Positions 46,573 through 56,566 of a stretch of DNA of 64,000 nt are shown here, one piece after another. How positions within the stretch are numbered: the stretch's first letter is position 1; each line of letters opens with the position of its first letter. The stretch lies in contig CAVOVH010000012.1 of assembly GCA_963699805.1 (NCBI GenBank), positions 62,001 through 126,000 on the forward strand, read 5' to 3'. The notes below the pieces were generated by a model, which was not told the origin of the DNA, ran no database searches, and saw nothing but the letters and a program-made list of their open reading frames with translations. A program made the position numbers and the translations under genes. Source of the DNA: JAGTVG01 sp963699805 (GTDB lineage: Bacteria > Bacteroidota > Bacteroidia > Cytophagales > Cyclobacteriaceae).

Positions 46573-47655
46573 ATGAAATGGCCTACCAGAAGAAGTTTTC
46601 TAAGATCCGGGCTACAGGTTATTCTTGTTGGCTTTTGTGCTATCTTTTTTTGTTTCAACCTGAAGAAAACAGGGACCGGGAGAAAAATCGAATCATTTAT
46701 CAAAGGGAAGAAACTCGTCCGATCAACCTCTGATTCTGATCTTCCCTACCTTGAATTACACTGTAACGGGCTCTTAAAACAACGAGGTGAAGAACTCTGG
46801 GAGATCATGGAACATTGCCGGTTGTGCCCCCGGGAATGTGGCGTGAACAAGCTAATAGGGGAAAGGGGATTTTGCGGAGCCAATGCCCGGTTGGAAATTT
46901 CGGCCTACGCCCCGCATCATGGAGAAGAAAAACCACTCCGGGGCACCGATGGATCTGGCACTATTTTTTTGACCCATTGCAGCTTACGATGTGTGTTCTG
47001 TATCAACTGGGAGATCAGCCAGGGAGGCCAGGGTTCGGAGAAAAGCATCCGGGACCTGTCGGCTATGATGCTGGATCTTCAGAAAAGGGGTTGTCATAAT
47101 ATCAATTTTGTGTCACCCACACACTATTCCCCTCATATTGTTAAAGCAGTGGATATTGCAGCCGGAAGAGGATTGCACATCCCGCTGGTATACAATTCCT
47201 TTGGCTGGGAACGGATTGAGATCCTGAAAAAACTGGATGGAATCGTGGATATTTATTTGCCGGACTTTAAATATTCTGATCCTGAGATGGCGGATAAATA
47301 TTCCTCAGGAGCAAAAAGCTACCCTGAAATTACCAAAAAAGCTCTCCAGGAAATGAACCGCCAGGTAGGTGTCGCCCGGCCGACAGACAATGGTCTGATG
47401 TATCGGGGTTTGATGATCCGTCATCTGGTGATGCCCAACCGGGTAAGTGGATCCAAGGCAGTGATTCAATGGATTGCAGAGAATCTCCCGAAGGAAACCT
47501 ATGTCAACATCATGTCACAATACCATCCGTATTATAAAGCAGCTGATTATCAGGAAATAAACCGTAGAATTACCCGGACTGAATATGGCGAGGTCCTTTA
47601 CTGGGCCAGGGAAGCTGGTCTCACCAACCTGGAGGTTCAGGGATACTGGTGGTAA
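46573..47655 (+). CDS. Radical SAM protein (PflX/COG1313-like) with twin-arginine-like leader
   Basis: 360 residues. The 4Fe-4S/SAM motif is Cys136-x3-Cys140-x2-Cys143 (HCSLRCVFC). Upstream, Cys82, Cys85, Cys89 and Cys101 (HCRLCPRECG and GFCGA) form the second cysteine set usual for this PflA-activase-like family. The N-terminus is odd: TRRSFLRSGLQVILVGFCAIFF, a twin-arginine-like motif and a hydrophobic helix, followed by about 30 residues before the enzyme domain. Such enzymes need cytoplasmic reductant, so this may be a membrane anchor rather than a true export signal. No glycyl-radical enzyme or AMMECR1/MEMO gene is adjacent. Substrate unknown. Confidence 0.85.
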   Translation: MKWPTRRSFLRSGLQVILVGFCAIFFCFNLKKTGTGRKIESFIKGKKLVRSTSDSDLPYLELHCNGLLKQRGEELWEIMEHCRLCPRECGVNKLIGERGFCGANARLEISAYAPHHGEEKPLRGTDGSGTIFLTHCSLRCVFCINWEISQGGQGSEKSIRDLSAMMLDLQKRGCHNINFVSPTHYSPHIVKAVDIAAGRGLHIPLVYNSFGWERIEILKKLDGIVDIYLPDFKYSDPEMADKYSSGAKSYPEITKKALQEMNRQVGVARPTDNGLMYRGLMIRHLVMPNRVSGSKAVIQWIAENLPKETYVNIMSQYHPYYKAADYQEINRRITRTEYGEVLYWAREAGLTNLEVQGYWW

Positions 47656-47709
47656 TGTAAGTACTATTTAGAAGACGTATAACGTATGAAGGTATTGATC
47701 TAACGGTAC

Positions 47710-47775
47710 TGGTCTGACGAGATCCGCTGGTCAGACCACGTTGGTTCGTCTGACGAGGATGTCTGGTCTGACGAG
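47710..47775. repeat. GTCTGACGAG repeat cluster with hairpin
   Basis: GTCTGACGAG occurs at 47712, 47748 and 47766. TGGTCTGA (47710-47717) is complementary to TCAGACCA (47731-47738). The cluster sits between the converging genes ending at 47655 and 47808, where it could stop transcription in both directions. Confidence 0.65.
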
Positions 47776-47807
47776 GTAATCTTTATTGGTGAAAAATTCA
47801 GGAAGGT

Positions 47808-49109
47808 TCAATCCGCAGATAAATCCGCGCAGACCAGTTCTTTATCACTCCGGACAAAAACATGCTTGTAGGCAAAGGCCGGAAGTGCCCAGGTCACTCC
47901 TTCTCCACCGCGGTTAAGCTGTTCCTTGGTGGGTTCTATCAATCTGGCCCGGCTCAATTCTTCAAAACCTTTTTCTGTAAGCCTGGCAATGATCAGCTCC
48001 CCATTCTCATTGAACATATAAGTTAGTACCCCATTCTGAATCAAATGAATGTTCGCCCACCGGGCCTGCTTTACCGCGGTCAGGTCTTCCCATATCCGGT
48101 CACCGGTCTTCAAATCCAGACAACGTAACTCCCCGTAACTGTCAACTCCATAAATATAATCTCCTTTCAATAGGGGGGTTGAGATACAACAATGCAAGGC
48201 ATCCGTATGCCTTTCATCCTTCCCTGCCCGCTGCCAGACCTTATGAGCAGTAAGATGATCCTCATCCAGTTTCAACAATAATGACCCGTCAAAAAAATTA
48301 CTTACGAAAATATATCCATTATAATATACCGGTGAGGCAATATTGATGGTCATCTGCTCCTGCCGGAATTCTTCCTCCCAGTATATTGACCCAGTCTCCG
48401 GATCCAATCCCACCACATGCTGGGCGGTCCAGACAACCACCACGGGTTTCCCCGCCTGTTCAATGAGAATGGGTGCTGAATAGGAAGCATCATCCTTCAA
48501 CGATCTCCACAGTTCTTTCCCTGTTAATTTATTCAAGGCAACCATACAGGCTTCTCCGCTTCCCCCGATATTGAGAATGATTTTCTCTTCAAGAATCAGG
48601 GGAGCGGCTGAAATCCCCCAGGTGGGCATCCGGATTTGATATTCAGTGTTGAGATCTTTCGACCAGATCACCTTCCCGCTAGCCTTTTCAAAACAAAATA
48701 AATGCCCCATGGCACCCAGTGAATACGCACGATCCCCATCAATGTTAACCGAAGCCCTTGGACCCGCCGGATAACCAATGCCCACATAATCACAATCGTA
48801 GGAAAAGGACCAGATCTTATTGCCATTCAGCGCATTAAAACAGAGAACCTGCTCTTTATTTTCCGGGTAATCCAGTCTATCAGTAAGATATACCCTTTGA
48901 TCGGATACCGTCGGACCACTGTATCCGGCTGAAACCGGGACGCTCCATTTAATTTGAATCTGATCTCCATTGAACTCAGTTACAATCCCTGTTTCCTCCC
49001 ATGTACCATCCCGGTTTGGGCCTCTCCAGTCAGGCCATTCATCCGATAATTCCAGATGGCCGGATAAGAGCCACCATAAAAAAATAAATTGAATACCAGA
49101 AAGATGCAT
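47808..49109 (-). CDS. PQQ-like (BamB-type) beta-propeller protein, secreted
   Basis: 433 residues with a signal peptide (about 1-20) and then WPDWRGPNRDGTWEETG, the WRGPxxxG opening common in this family of secreted PQQ-like propellers. Blade-closing motifs are NKIWSFSYD, GKVIWSKDL, GKELWRSL, GSIYWEEEF and GDRIWEDL. No cofactor ligands can be seen. It starts 5 bases after the enolase-superfamily gene ends, so the two form an operon. A joint role in sugar-acid handling is possible but unproven. The paralogue at 1603-2961 lies alone. Confidence 0.87.
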   Translation of the reverse strand: MHLSGIQFIFLWWLLSGHLELSDEWPDWRGPNRDGTWEETGIVTEFNGDQIQIKWSVPVSAGYSGPTVSDQRVYLTDRLDYPENKEQVLCFNALNGNKIWSFSYDCDYVGIGYPAGPRASVNIDGDRAYSLGAMGHLFCFEKASGKVIWSKDLNTEYQIRMPTWGISAAPLILEEKIILNIGGSGEACMVALNKLTGKELWRSLKDDASYSAPILIEQAGKPVVVVWTAQHVVGLDPETGSIYWEEEFRQEQMTINIASPVYYNGYIFVSNFFDGSLLLKLDEDHLTAHKVWQRAGKDERHTDALHCCISTPLLKGDYIYGVDSYGELRCLDLKTGDRIWEDLTAVKQARWANIHLIQNGVLTYMFNENGELIIARLTEKGFEELSRARLIEPTKEQLNRGGEGVTWALPAFAYKHVFVRSDKELVCADLSAD

Positions 49110-49114
49110 CTCCT

Positions 49115-50395
49115 TTATATTTCAGCAAGTGTTTCAACCTGGGCATCCCCATTTTTGAATATCTCAGGTTTGATCTCCACGCCAAGTCCCGGAAGCTCCG
49201 GAGCAGAGACATACCCTTCTTCAGGTACCGGTACATTATTGATAAAATAGGGATACTGATGGGTATATTTCCAGTAATTGCTTTCCATGATCAGGAAGTT
49301 TGGCAAGGCGGTGGTCATGTGAATGGAGGCAAACCATAAAAGGGGTCCACCGCAGGTATGAGGGGAAGTCGGGATAAAATAGGTATCCGCCATATCGGAG
49401 ATTTTCTTAGCTTCTGAGATACCTCCACACCAGGTGAGATCGTACATGATCACATCACAGGCTTTCATTTCAAGGAATTCCCTGTATTCATACCGTGTTG
49501 CGAGGGTTTCACTCATGCAAATGGGAACAGATGTTTCACTGGCCAGTGCTGCATATGATTGAGCATTATTCATCAGCATCACATCCTCCAGGTAAAGTAT
49601 GTTGTAAGGTTCCAGTGATTTTGCAATGCGTTGCGCACTTGGCAGATCGAACCTCCCCCAGCAATCCACACAGATATCCATCTTTTGCCCTGCCACTTCC
49701 CGGATCTCTCTGATCCAGTTAAGTCCATTTTCCAATTCTGCGGAAGTGATGTAAGGTCCCTGAGCATGAAATGGGTAAATTTTCATGCAGGTGATCCCCC
49801 GGTCCAGCAAAAACCGCACGATCTCTGCTGTATCAGGACCCATTTTTGTATTGTTGATCGCCCAATAATCAGTGGTGGTATTGTAGACTTTCACTTTCGA
49901 TCTTGTTTTGCCGCCGATCAGACGATATAAGGGAAGTCCGGAAGCTTTCCCCAATATATCCATCTGTGCCATGTTGATGGCGCTCAATATCCGCATATCC
50001 GCACCGCCTGCGTTACGCATGGCCATGTCATGATAGAATGATTGCCAGATCCCATCGATGTCCCGCGGATCTTTCCCGATCAAATGCCGTGTATAATCTT
50101 TCAACGTTCCAAGCTCCCCATTAGAAAATGGATAGGTTTCACCCGTTCCAACGATCCCATTATCTGTATGCAGCCGCACCCAGCAGAATTCTGCTCCACC
50201 CGAACCGCCGGAACCTCCCCCGATTTTTATTTGATCGCTGAAGGTCACTGCTTCTACCCTGACAATCTTCATGACATCGACCTCCTGAATAGCTGAAAGG
50301 GTACTGGAGGGGAGCATCCCGGCGCCTAATACCGCAAGTGAACTTAAACCCGATTTTTTCAGGAATTCCCTGCGTGAATTGGATTTTTGTTTCAT
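49115..50395 (-). CDS. Mandelate racemase/muconate lactonizing enzyme (enolase superfamily) with Tat-type leader
   Basis: 426 residues. The SRREFLKKSGLSSLAVLG leader is twin-arginine-like. The barrel carries the three acidic Mg ligands Asp244 (VDCWGRF), Glu270 (LYLEDVM) and Glu296 (MSETLATR). His346 in TSPHTCGG and Lys205 in CMKIYPF are in catalytic positions. This set fits sugar-acid dehydratases of the mandelate-racemase subgroup (for example gluconate, galactonate or rhamnonate type), but the exact substrate is not readable. Its export leader repeats the pattern of the mannonate dehydratase at 10805. The propeller gene follows 5 bases downstream. Confidence 0.88.
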   Translation of the reverse strand: MKQKSNSRREFLKKSGLSSLAVLGAGMLPSSTLSAIQEVDVMKIVRVEAVTFSDQIKIGGGSGGSGGAEFCWVRLHTDNGIVGTGETYPFSNGELGTLKDYTRHLIGKDPRDIDGIWQSFYHDMAMRNAGGADMRILSAINMAQMDILGKASGLPLYRLIGGKTRSKVKVYNTTTDYWAINNTKMGPDTAEIVRFLLDRGITCMKIYPFHAQGPYITSAELENGLNWIREIREVAGQKMDICVDCWGRFDLPSAQRIAKSLEPYNILYLEDVMLMNNAQSYAALASETSVPICMSETLATRYEYREFLEMKACDVIMYDLTWCGGISEAKKISDMADTYFIPTSPHTCGGPLLWFASIHMTTALPNFLIMESNYWKYTHQYPYFINNVPVPEEGYVSAPELPGLGVEIKPEIFKNGDAQVETLAEI

Positions 50396-50619
50396 TTTAT
50401 CAGTTTTTTATCGTTTCAAAAGTTTCTGTTTCCGGTACAACAATTTTTCACGTCCAATACTTCCGCTTCCAGCCGGCAAAGTTCGATTTTCCTATTACGG
50501 TCTTTTTTATTTATGATCCCTTGCTAAATCAGTCCTCCGAATTACTGCTTCAACCACCGTCCATGCCTTTGATTTTATAAAGGTTCTTATTATCATAGTC
50601 AATAGCGGAATTATGATTA

Positions 50620-53218
50620 TTAGTCTCGCTCAGACAATAACATCGCTGCATTTTGGACCAATCTGGAGGGTCCTCTCCAGAACATCCTGAATTGGGTATT
50701 ATCCAAAATGAAAACCACCTTCCCTTTATTCATGGGAACAACTCCTACAGAAATTTTTCCTGCTAATTTCCCCAGATTATCTTTTGAGGCATATCCTGAT
50801 ACCAGCAATTTTGTCGAATCCTTTTCATAATAGGCAACTGTTTCCATCTTAGTCATGGGCTTGAGCGATTTCTGGTCCGTTTTGAGCATATAAAAAGTAT
50901 CCCCTAAACCAAATGCGACCGGGTTCGATTTATCCACATGAGTAAGTAATGCAGCTCCCGGAATATTTTTCTGCGCATTGAATTTTTCACGGTCTGCATA
51001 TTTAAGATATAGTGCATTTTCAGACGAGTCTTCAGGCATTTTTATCAGTTCAACTTCAGTCAATTTTGATTTCTCTTTTGTAAAATAATCGACAGAATTA
51101 CCTGACAGGATTAAGATGCCGCCTTCATTGATCCAGAATTTTAATGAATTGATTTTTTCTTCCGAAAATATTTTATCCAGCGGTTGATAGGTGGAAGGAA
51201 TGATCAGCACATCATACTTCCATAAATCAAAATTGTTGATATTCAATCTGCTAACAGCAATATCCGTTTCCTGGTCGAATAAATACCAAAGTTCCCCTGC
51301 ATTGTAGGGATTAACAGGTGATTCTACCAGCATGGCCACTTCTGGTTTTTTAACAGGGAGCACATATTGCATGGATCCAAGATCAGGCCCCTTGTCAGTT
51401 CTGCTGGAATTTACTCCCAATATTTCAACCTCCGTGTATTTAGCAATGCTGTCAAGCTCATCAATTATTTTATCTTTTTTGTCCAGATTCCTTCCGGTAA
51501 GTACAATCACACTTCCAGCGGAAAATTGTTTTCCACCTATAATAAATGGCCTTTTCGCACAACGAACTTTATATTCTTTTTTCCAAAGCAACGAAAGCGC
51601 CTTGGGGGCATTACGTTGTTTCCAGTCAATTAAATACGCATAGTTTGAAGTTGGATTTTTCAGACCAGCACGGAACTTGAAGGGGTTCTTCAACCCTCAC
51701 AAGTTCCGTCTTCAATGGAAATTCTGTTGAATAGATTTCAAGATTATAGGCATGTGGAATAGACCAACTGGTGATATCATAGGTAATAGTATCCTTCAAT
51801 TCAAGCGATTTCGCAAACAGGGTTTCGATGAGGAAATGGCGGGATTGCCTGGAATCAATGATAAAAGTTCCCTTTTCAAATGACTTTGAAAAGATATCAT
51901 CCCTGTCATACCCTTTCAGGTTGTTAAAATTACTTTTCTGTGTAGTGCGCTGAACAAGGACTCCATGGTGCATCAGCATATTCAATACATCATATAAATA
52001 TCCATCCGGATCATCTGGAAGTAAATATATCTTATTTTTTGTTTTTTGAGGATTCAGAAAGTTTGCGGTATAACTAAGAAGTTCACGTTTCATTTGAACT
52101 GCTTTTTCAAGAAAAGCCATCGAAGTGATATAATGATCAAATATACTTTGCCGGAAATAGCGTACATAATCATCCTTGGTTCGAATGGCACGACCCTGGG
52201 TAGTCCCCTGTTCGCAGAGGATGGTTACTGATCCCATCAATTCTGCATATGATTCACTGTAACTTGGATAAAACTGATCGAATATTTCTTTGGTTGCATA
52301 CCTGATCCTGTGCCTATCCAGTGCTTGAGTAGCGGCATTTGTTAAGGAATCTACAAACGCGAAACGATCCGTTCCGATCAGTGGATTCTGGGGTTCGATG
52401 GATGGTCCTGTAAAATAATTCTCATCAGGTCCCATTTCATGATAATCCACCATGAACTGGGGCATCCAATGCTGTATGATGCTAGTAGCCGCTTTTGTTT
52501 CGGGGTGCACATTCCACATAAAATCCCGGTTTAGATCAAACCAGTAATGATTGGTCCTGGCAGATGGCCAGGTACCCTGGTGTTCCATATCATTCCGGTC
52601 TGTTACAATCTGTTTTTGCTGCTGTGATCGATAGGTGAATGCAAATCGGTCTCTTCCATCCGGATTAAAACAAGGGATCAATATAATGATGGACTTCTCA
52701 AGGAGTTTCTCTGTTTCTGTATCCTTGGCTGCACAAAGGCGATACGCAACCTGCATACAGGTCTCCATGCTGGAAGCCTCATCGCCATGAATATTGTAGC
52801 CAAAAAGTATAACTACCGGATCCTCCTCCAAAATAGTTTTAGCTTCCGAATTATTAAATTTAAATGGATCGGTTATCTGAAGATGCCTTTGCCTGATCGA
52901 TTCAAGTTTTAACTGATTGGAGGAAGAGGTTACAATCAAATGAACAAGAGGTCGGCGCTCATAGGTCATCCCATCAGACTGCATAACCAATCGATCGGAT
53001 ACGGCCGCCAGTTTTTCATAATAACTTAATGCCTCATGATAAAAGGTGATCTCGTCTCCCAGCTCATAACCCAAAAATGTGGCGGGCGAAGGGATATCTT
53101 CCATATAATTGATTTCAGGATCAAATTGAAACCGCTCAAGATGATTCTGTGATCTCGAAGAGTAAAATCCCAACATCAGAAAGGTCAAAAAGATAAATTG
53201 GATTAGATTTTTTTTCAT
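50620..53218 (-). pseudogene. Secreted M14 zinc carboxypeptidase, split by a one-base insertion near 51682
   Basis: Two overlapping frames (53218-51626 and 51693-50620) make one M14 peptidase of about 865 residues. The first has a signal peptide, zinc ligands His144 and Glu147 (NIHGDEASS) and His260 (VDYHEMGP), substrate Arg in DLNRDFMW and catalytic Glu336 (LCEQGTT). The second holds the C-terminal half (SNYAYLIDWKQ, then GATase-like DVLIIPSTY and ILILSGNSV). Removing one G from the GGGG run at 51682-51685 fuses RVEEP to FKFRAGLKNP. The C-terminal Class-I-glutamine-amidotransferase-like domain is usual for this long family. The break is in a homopolymer, so it may be a sequence error. Confidence 0.85.
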
Positions 53219-53639
53219 CGTGAGTATCGGTTATTGATTTATTGGAAGTAAAAATTTATCATCTTCCGGGTATTCAGGACATTAGTTTTGGGGAAAAATC
53301 AATTTAATTCTATTGTTAAAAAGTGTGAGTAAGATAAATATTTTGAGTGGATATAACAATTAACTTTAATGATGAATGTAAATCGATGATTTCGAAATAT
53401 CATCCTTTCCTCCAACAGGATCTCCAGTAGGAGGATCATTGAAAAAATATTAAAATCCACTAATATGCAGGTTCCATTTATAAAAACTTTGTAATCGGAA
53501 AGATTTTAATGCATTCAACAAAATCTGAATGATTCTTAATTGATACCTCTTGGCGATTTGTTGATCTTTTTCTTGAAAATCCAGGTACAATTTTTACATT
53601 TGGCTATTCATGAAACAAAAAAACAATACTGGATAAATA
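53219..53639. other. Divergent intergenic region, no gene seen
   Basis: 421 bp, AT-rich. A short inverted pair (TCCTCCAACAGGA and TCCAGTAGGAGGA near 53407-53440) is present but shares no clear identity with the palindromic elements at 6.6-10.6 kb. It presumably holds the promoter of the isomerase-symporter-GH106 operon. Confidence 0.4.
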
Positions 53640-55106
53640 GTGCCATTACCCGCAAAAATTGAACGCCTCAAACCATTAAACGCCCGGGTGGGTATCCTGG
53701 GTGTTGGTCATCATACCTATTGGGAACAGTTTGAAGGCCTTCTGGATGATTTACTGGTTAAATTATCGGTTTTTGAGCAAATGGTGAGCGCATCAGAAGT
53801 TGAAACCTTTAATCTGGGCATTTCGGATTGTGCTGAAACGGCTTATCAACTGGTTCCGGAAATCAAATCGGCGAACCTGGACCTGCTATTTATAGATATG
53901 CTCACTTATGCGACTTCCAGCTCCATTGCCTCCATCTTTCGTGAGATCGACATTCCGAAGGTGCTGGTAGCATTGCAACCCCGGAAGGCCATGAATTACC
54001 AGGAAGCCTCCACTTATCTTCAGTTGTTGAATGACGATATCTGTGCCATGCCGGAATTTACCAATGTGGCCATGCGATTTGGAAAACCCATCCCTCCCAC
54101 CATCATCGGGACCCTTTATGAGGATGAGGACGCCAGGGCAGAGATCATGGAATACTGCCAGATCGCCAAAGTGCTCAACAGTCTGAAAAACGCACGGATC
54201 GGTCAGATGGGACATGTGCTGGAAGCCATGCTGGACATGCATACCGATCCGACCCTTCTCACCGCTGTTTTCGGATGTCATATTGTTCAAACCGAACCTG
54301 AACAGGTGATCTGGCATTTCAGGAATACTGATGCGGGGGAAATAAAAAGTTATGAGGAAAAAATAAAGGATTTTTTTGATTTTCCAGACCCTAAGTCTGA
54401 CCCCATTACTGAAAAACTCTCGAAAGAGGACCTTGAAACTGCCGCCCAGGTAGGAGTGGCCCTTGAACATTTTATTCATGAAAAAAAGCTGGATGGCCTG
54501 GCTTATTATTACGAAGGAGAGCCCGGTTCGGAAATGAGAAAAATGGTTACCAATTTCATTGTGGGAAATTCATTGTTGACCGCCGGAGGTTTCCCCATGT
54601 GTGGTGAAATGGATCTGAAAACATGCATTGCCATGATGATCATGGACCGGCTCGGAATGGGAGGCAGTTTTGCGGAATTCCATCCAGTAGACTTCAACGA
54701 AGGATTTGTCCTGGTCGGTCATGATGGACCCCATCACATCAATATTGCAGAAGGAAGGCCGCAACTGCGAAGTTTGAAAAAATTCCATGGGAAACCAGGA
54801 AAAGGGGCCAGCGTGGAATTCAAGATCAAAGAGGGACCGATCACCATGCTGGGAATCACCCAGAAATCCGATGGCCGGTTCAAATTTGTGATCGCTGAAG
54901 GGGAATCCAGGAGTGGTCCCATCCCACCTACCGGAAATACCAATACACGGGGGTTCTTTGAGCCCGATATCAAAACATTTCTGAAACGATGGTTTGCGGA
55001 AAGCCCTACCCATCATTTTGCACTCGGAACGGGACATCGGGCCGAGACCATCAGAAACCTCGGCAATTTCCTGGGTATTGAATCTGTGATCATCCGGAAA
55101 GTATGA
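53640..55106 (+). CDS. L-arabinose/L-fucose isomerase family protein
   Basis: 488 residues with a GTG start; an earlier start is blocked by a stop three bases upstream. The N-terminal Rossmann-like halves (ARVGILGVGHHTYWEQF, LDLLFIDMLTYA) precede the active-site region, where metal ligands are expected in GGFPMCGEMDLKT (Glu), LVGHDGPHH (His) and THHFALGTGH (His). This is the AraA/FucI fold with ligand order Glu-Glu-His-His. It would convert an aldose to its ketose. Its exact sugar is not assured; neighbours suggest a deoxy-sugar or pentose released with rhamnose. The stop overlaps the symporter start. Confidence 0.85.
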   Translation: MPLPAKIERLKPLNARVGILGVGHHTYWEQFEGLLDDLLVKLSVFEQMVSASEVETFNLGISDCAETAYQLVPEIKSANLDLLFIDMLTYATSSSIASIFREIDIPKVLVALQPRKAMNYQEASTYLQLLNDDICAMPEFTNVAMRFGKPIPPTIIGTLYEDEDARAEIMEYCQIAKVLNSLKNARIGQMGHVLEAMLDMHTDPTLLTAVFGCHIVQTEPEQVIWHFRNTDAGEIKSYEEKIKDFFDFPDPKSDPITEKLSKEDLETAAQVGVALEHFIHEKKLDGLAYYYEGEPGSEMRKMVTNFIVGNSLLTAGGFPMCGEMDLKTCIAMMIMDRLGMGGSFAEFHPVDFNEGFVLVGHDGPHHINIAEGRPQLRSLKKFHGKPGKGASVEFKIKEGPITMLGITQKSDGRFKFVIAEGESRSGPIPPTGNTNTRGFFEPDIKTFLKRWFAESPTHHFALGTGHRAETIRNLGNFLGIESVIIRKV

Positions 55107-56566
55107 GTGCCGGATATGTAATCGGAATTTTAATTGTCTACTTCGGCCTCCTATACATTGTATCCTGGTTTACCACCCGGAAAGCGGATGCCGCCACTTT
55201 CTTTATCGCCAACCGGAAAGCCCCCTGGCCATTGGTCGCCTATGGGATGCTTGGGGTTGGGATTTCGGGGATTACCTTCATTTCAGTTCCCGGACAGGTG
55301 GTCGATATGAAGTTTTCCTATCTCCAGATGGTGATGGGTTATTCCCTGGGACTCCTCGTCGTCGCTTTTGTTCTCCTGCCCGTTTTTTATAAAATTAAAG
55401 CCATCTCCATTTATTCCTATTTGAAAAACCGGTTTGGCACCTCTACGCATAAAACCGGTGCGATCTTTTTCCTGGTGGCCCAGTTAGCCACAGCGTCTTT
55501 CAAATTGTTTCTGATGGCTCATGTGCTCCAACTGGTCCTCTTTCAACCCCTGGGATTGCCTTTCTGGCTGACCGTCCTCGTGACGCTTTTATTGATCTGG
55601 TTATATACCTATCGCGGCGGGATTAAAACAGTCATTTTTACCGATACTTTACAGACAACCTTCCTGCTCCTTGCCCTGGTACTGAGCATTGGATCCATCA
55701 GTCACCACCTGGGATATTCATTCACCGAATTATATCAAAACATGAATTCACGGGGAATTTCGAAAATCTTCTACTGGTCATGGGACGATCCAAAAAATTT
55801 TTTTAAACTGGTTTTGACGGGTTTGTTGATGACCATCATGACAAACGGTCTGGATCAATCCATCATGCAGAAACATCTTACCTGTAAAAATCTGCCTTCC
55901 GCGCAAAAAAATATAGTTACCCTCGCTATCATTTTACTACTGGCAAATGTTCTGTTTTTATTTCTGGGAGGAGCATTGTATTTATTCAGTCTTTCCGGAA
56001 ATATCGCGATTCCGGCACAGACCGATAACCTCTACCCCATGCTGGCCATTGATTATCTCGGTAAGATGGCAGGAACCTTTTTCCTGATTGGGATCGCAGC
56101 CGCGGCTTATTCATCGGCAGATTCTTCGTTGACGGGGCTGACCACTTCCTTTTGCATTGATATATTGAACTTCAGCGTGGAATCTCCAAATCAGCGAATA
56201 CTCAGGCAGACCATACATTTCGGATTCACCCTGTTAATATTCGTATTGATCATGGTCTTCAAAGAGGTAAACAATGAAAGTGTGTTGTACGCCTTTATCC
56301 GGACCTCGGGATTTATTTATGGCCCATTGGTGGGGCTTTTTGCATTTGGTTTATATTCAAAAAGAAAGATCCCCGATCACTGGATACCGGTAATTTGTAT
56401 CCTGGCCCCTATATTCTCTGTAATTCTTGATCAGAATTCCGAAAAATGGTTCCATGGTTATGAGTTTGGTTATGATATCCTGGTTGTCAATAGCCTGCTC
56501 AGCTTCCTGGGTCTGTATCTACTTTCAAAAAAAAATGATAAACATGATGTTTTATTTGACAGTTAA
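55103..56566 (+). CDS. Sodium:solute symporter (SSS family)
   Basis: 487 residues, about 13 membrane helices. Motifs include WFTTRKADAATFFIANRKAPW near the start, YGMLGVGISGITFISVPGQV (sodium-site helix 1), a helix with YTYRGGIKTVIFTDTLQ and AAAAYSSADSSLTGLTT, typical of SglT/PutP-like sugar symporters. It brings a monosaccharide in with sodium. The start overlaps the isomerase stop by 4 bases (ATGA) and the end overlaps the GH106 start region. The three genes are thus a single transcription and translation unit, which makes the transported compound the probable isomerase substrate. Confidence 0.92.
   Translation: MSAGYVIGILIVYFGLLYIVSWFTTRKADAATFFIANRKAPWPLVAYGMLGVGISGITFISVPGQVVDMKFSYLQMVMGYSLGLLVVAFVLLPVFYKIKAISIYSYLKNRFGTSTHKTGAIFFLVAQLATASFKLFLMAHVLQLVLFQPLGLPFWLTVLVTLLLIWLYTYRGGIKTVIFTDTLQTTFLLLALVLSIGSISHHLGYSFTELYQNMNSRGISKIFYWSWDDPKNFFKLVLTGLLMTIMTNGLDQSIMQKHLTCKNLPSAQKNIVTLAIILLLANVLFLFLGGALYLFSLSGNIAIPAQTDNLYPMLAIDYLGKMAGTFFLIGIAAAAYSSADSSLTGLTTSFCIDILNFSVESPNQRILRQTIHFGFTLLIFVLIMVFKEVNNESVLYAFIRTSGFIYGPLVGLFAFGLYSKRKIPDHWIPVICILAPIFSVILDQNSEKWFHGYEFGYDILVVNSLLSFLGLYLLSKKNDKHDVLFDS

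Noticed and set aside
53401..53445. Possible seventh copy of the palindromic element
   Set aside because: The CCTCC/GGAGG parts agree by chance only; the ATTCCTnCTGAAGGACA arms and the 75-80 base core are absent.
56427..56534. GH106 start at 56427 inside the symporter gene
   Set aside because: The added residues overlap the transporter's last helix codons and do not form a signal; the signal begins after ATG 56535-56547.
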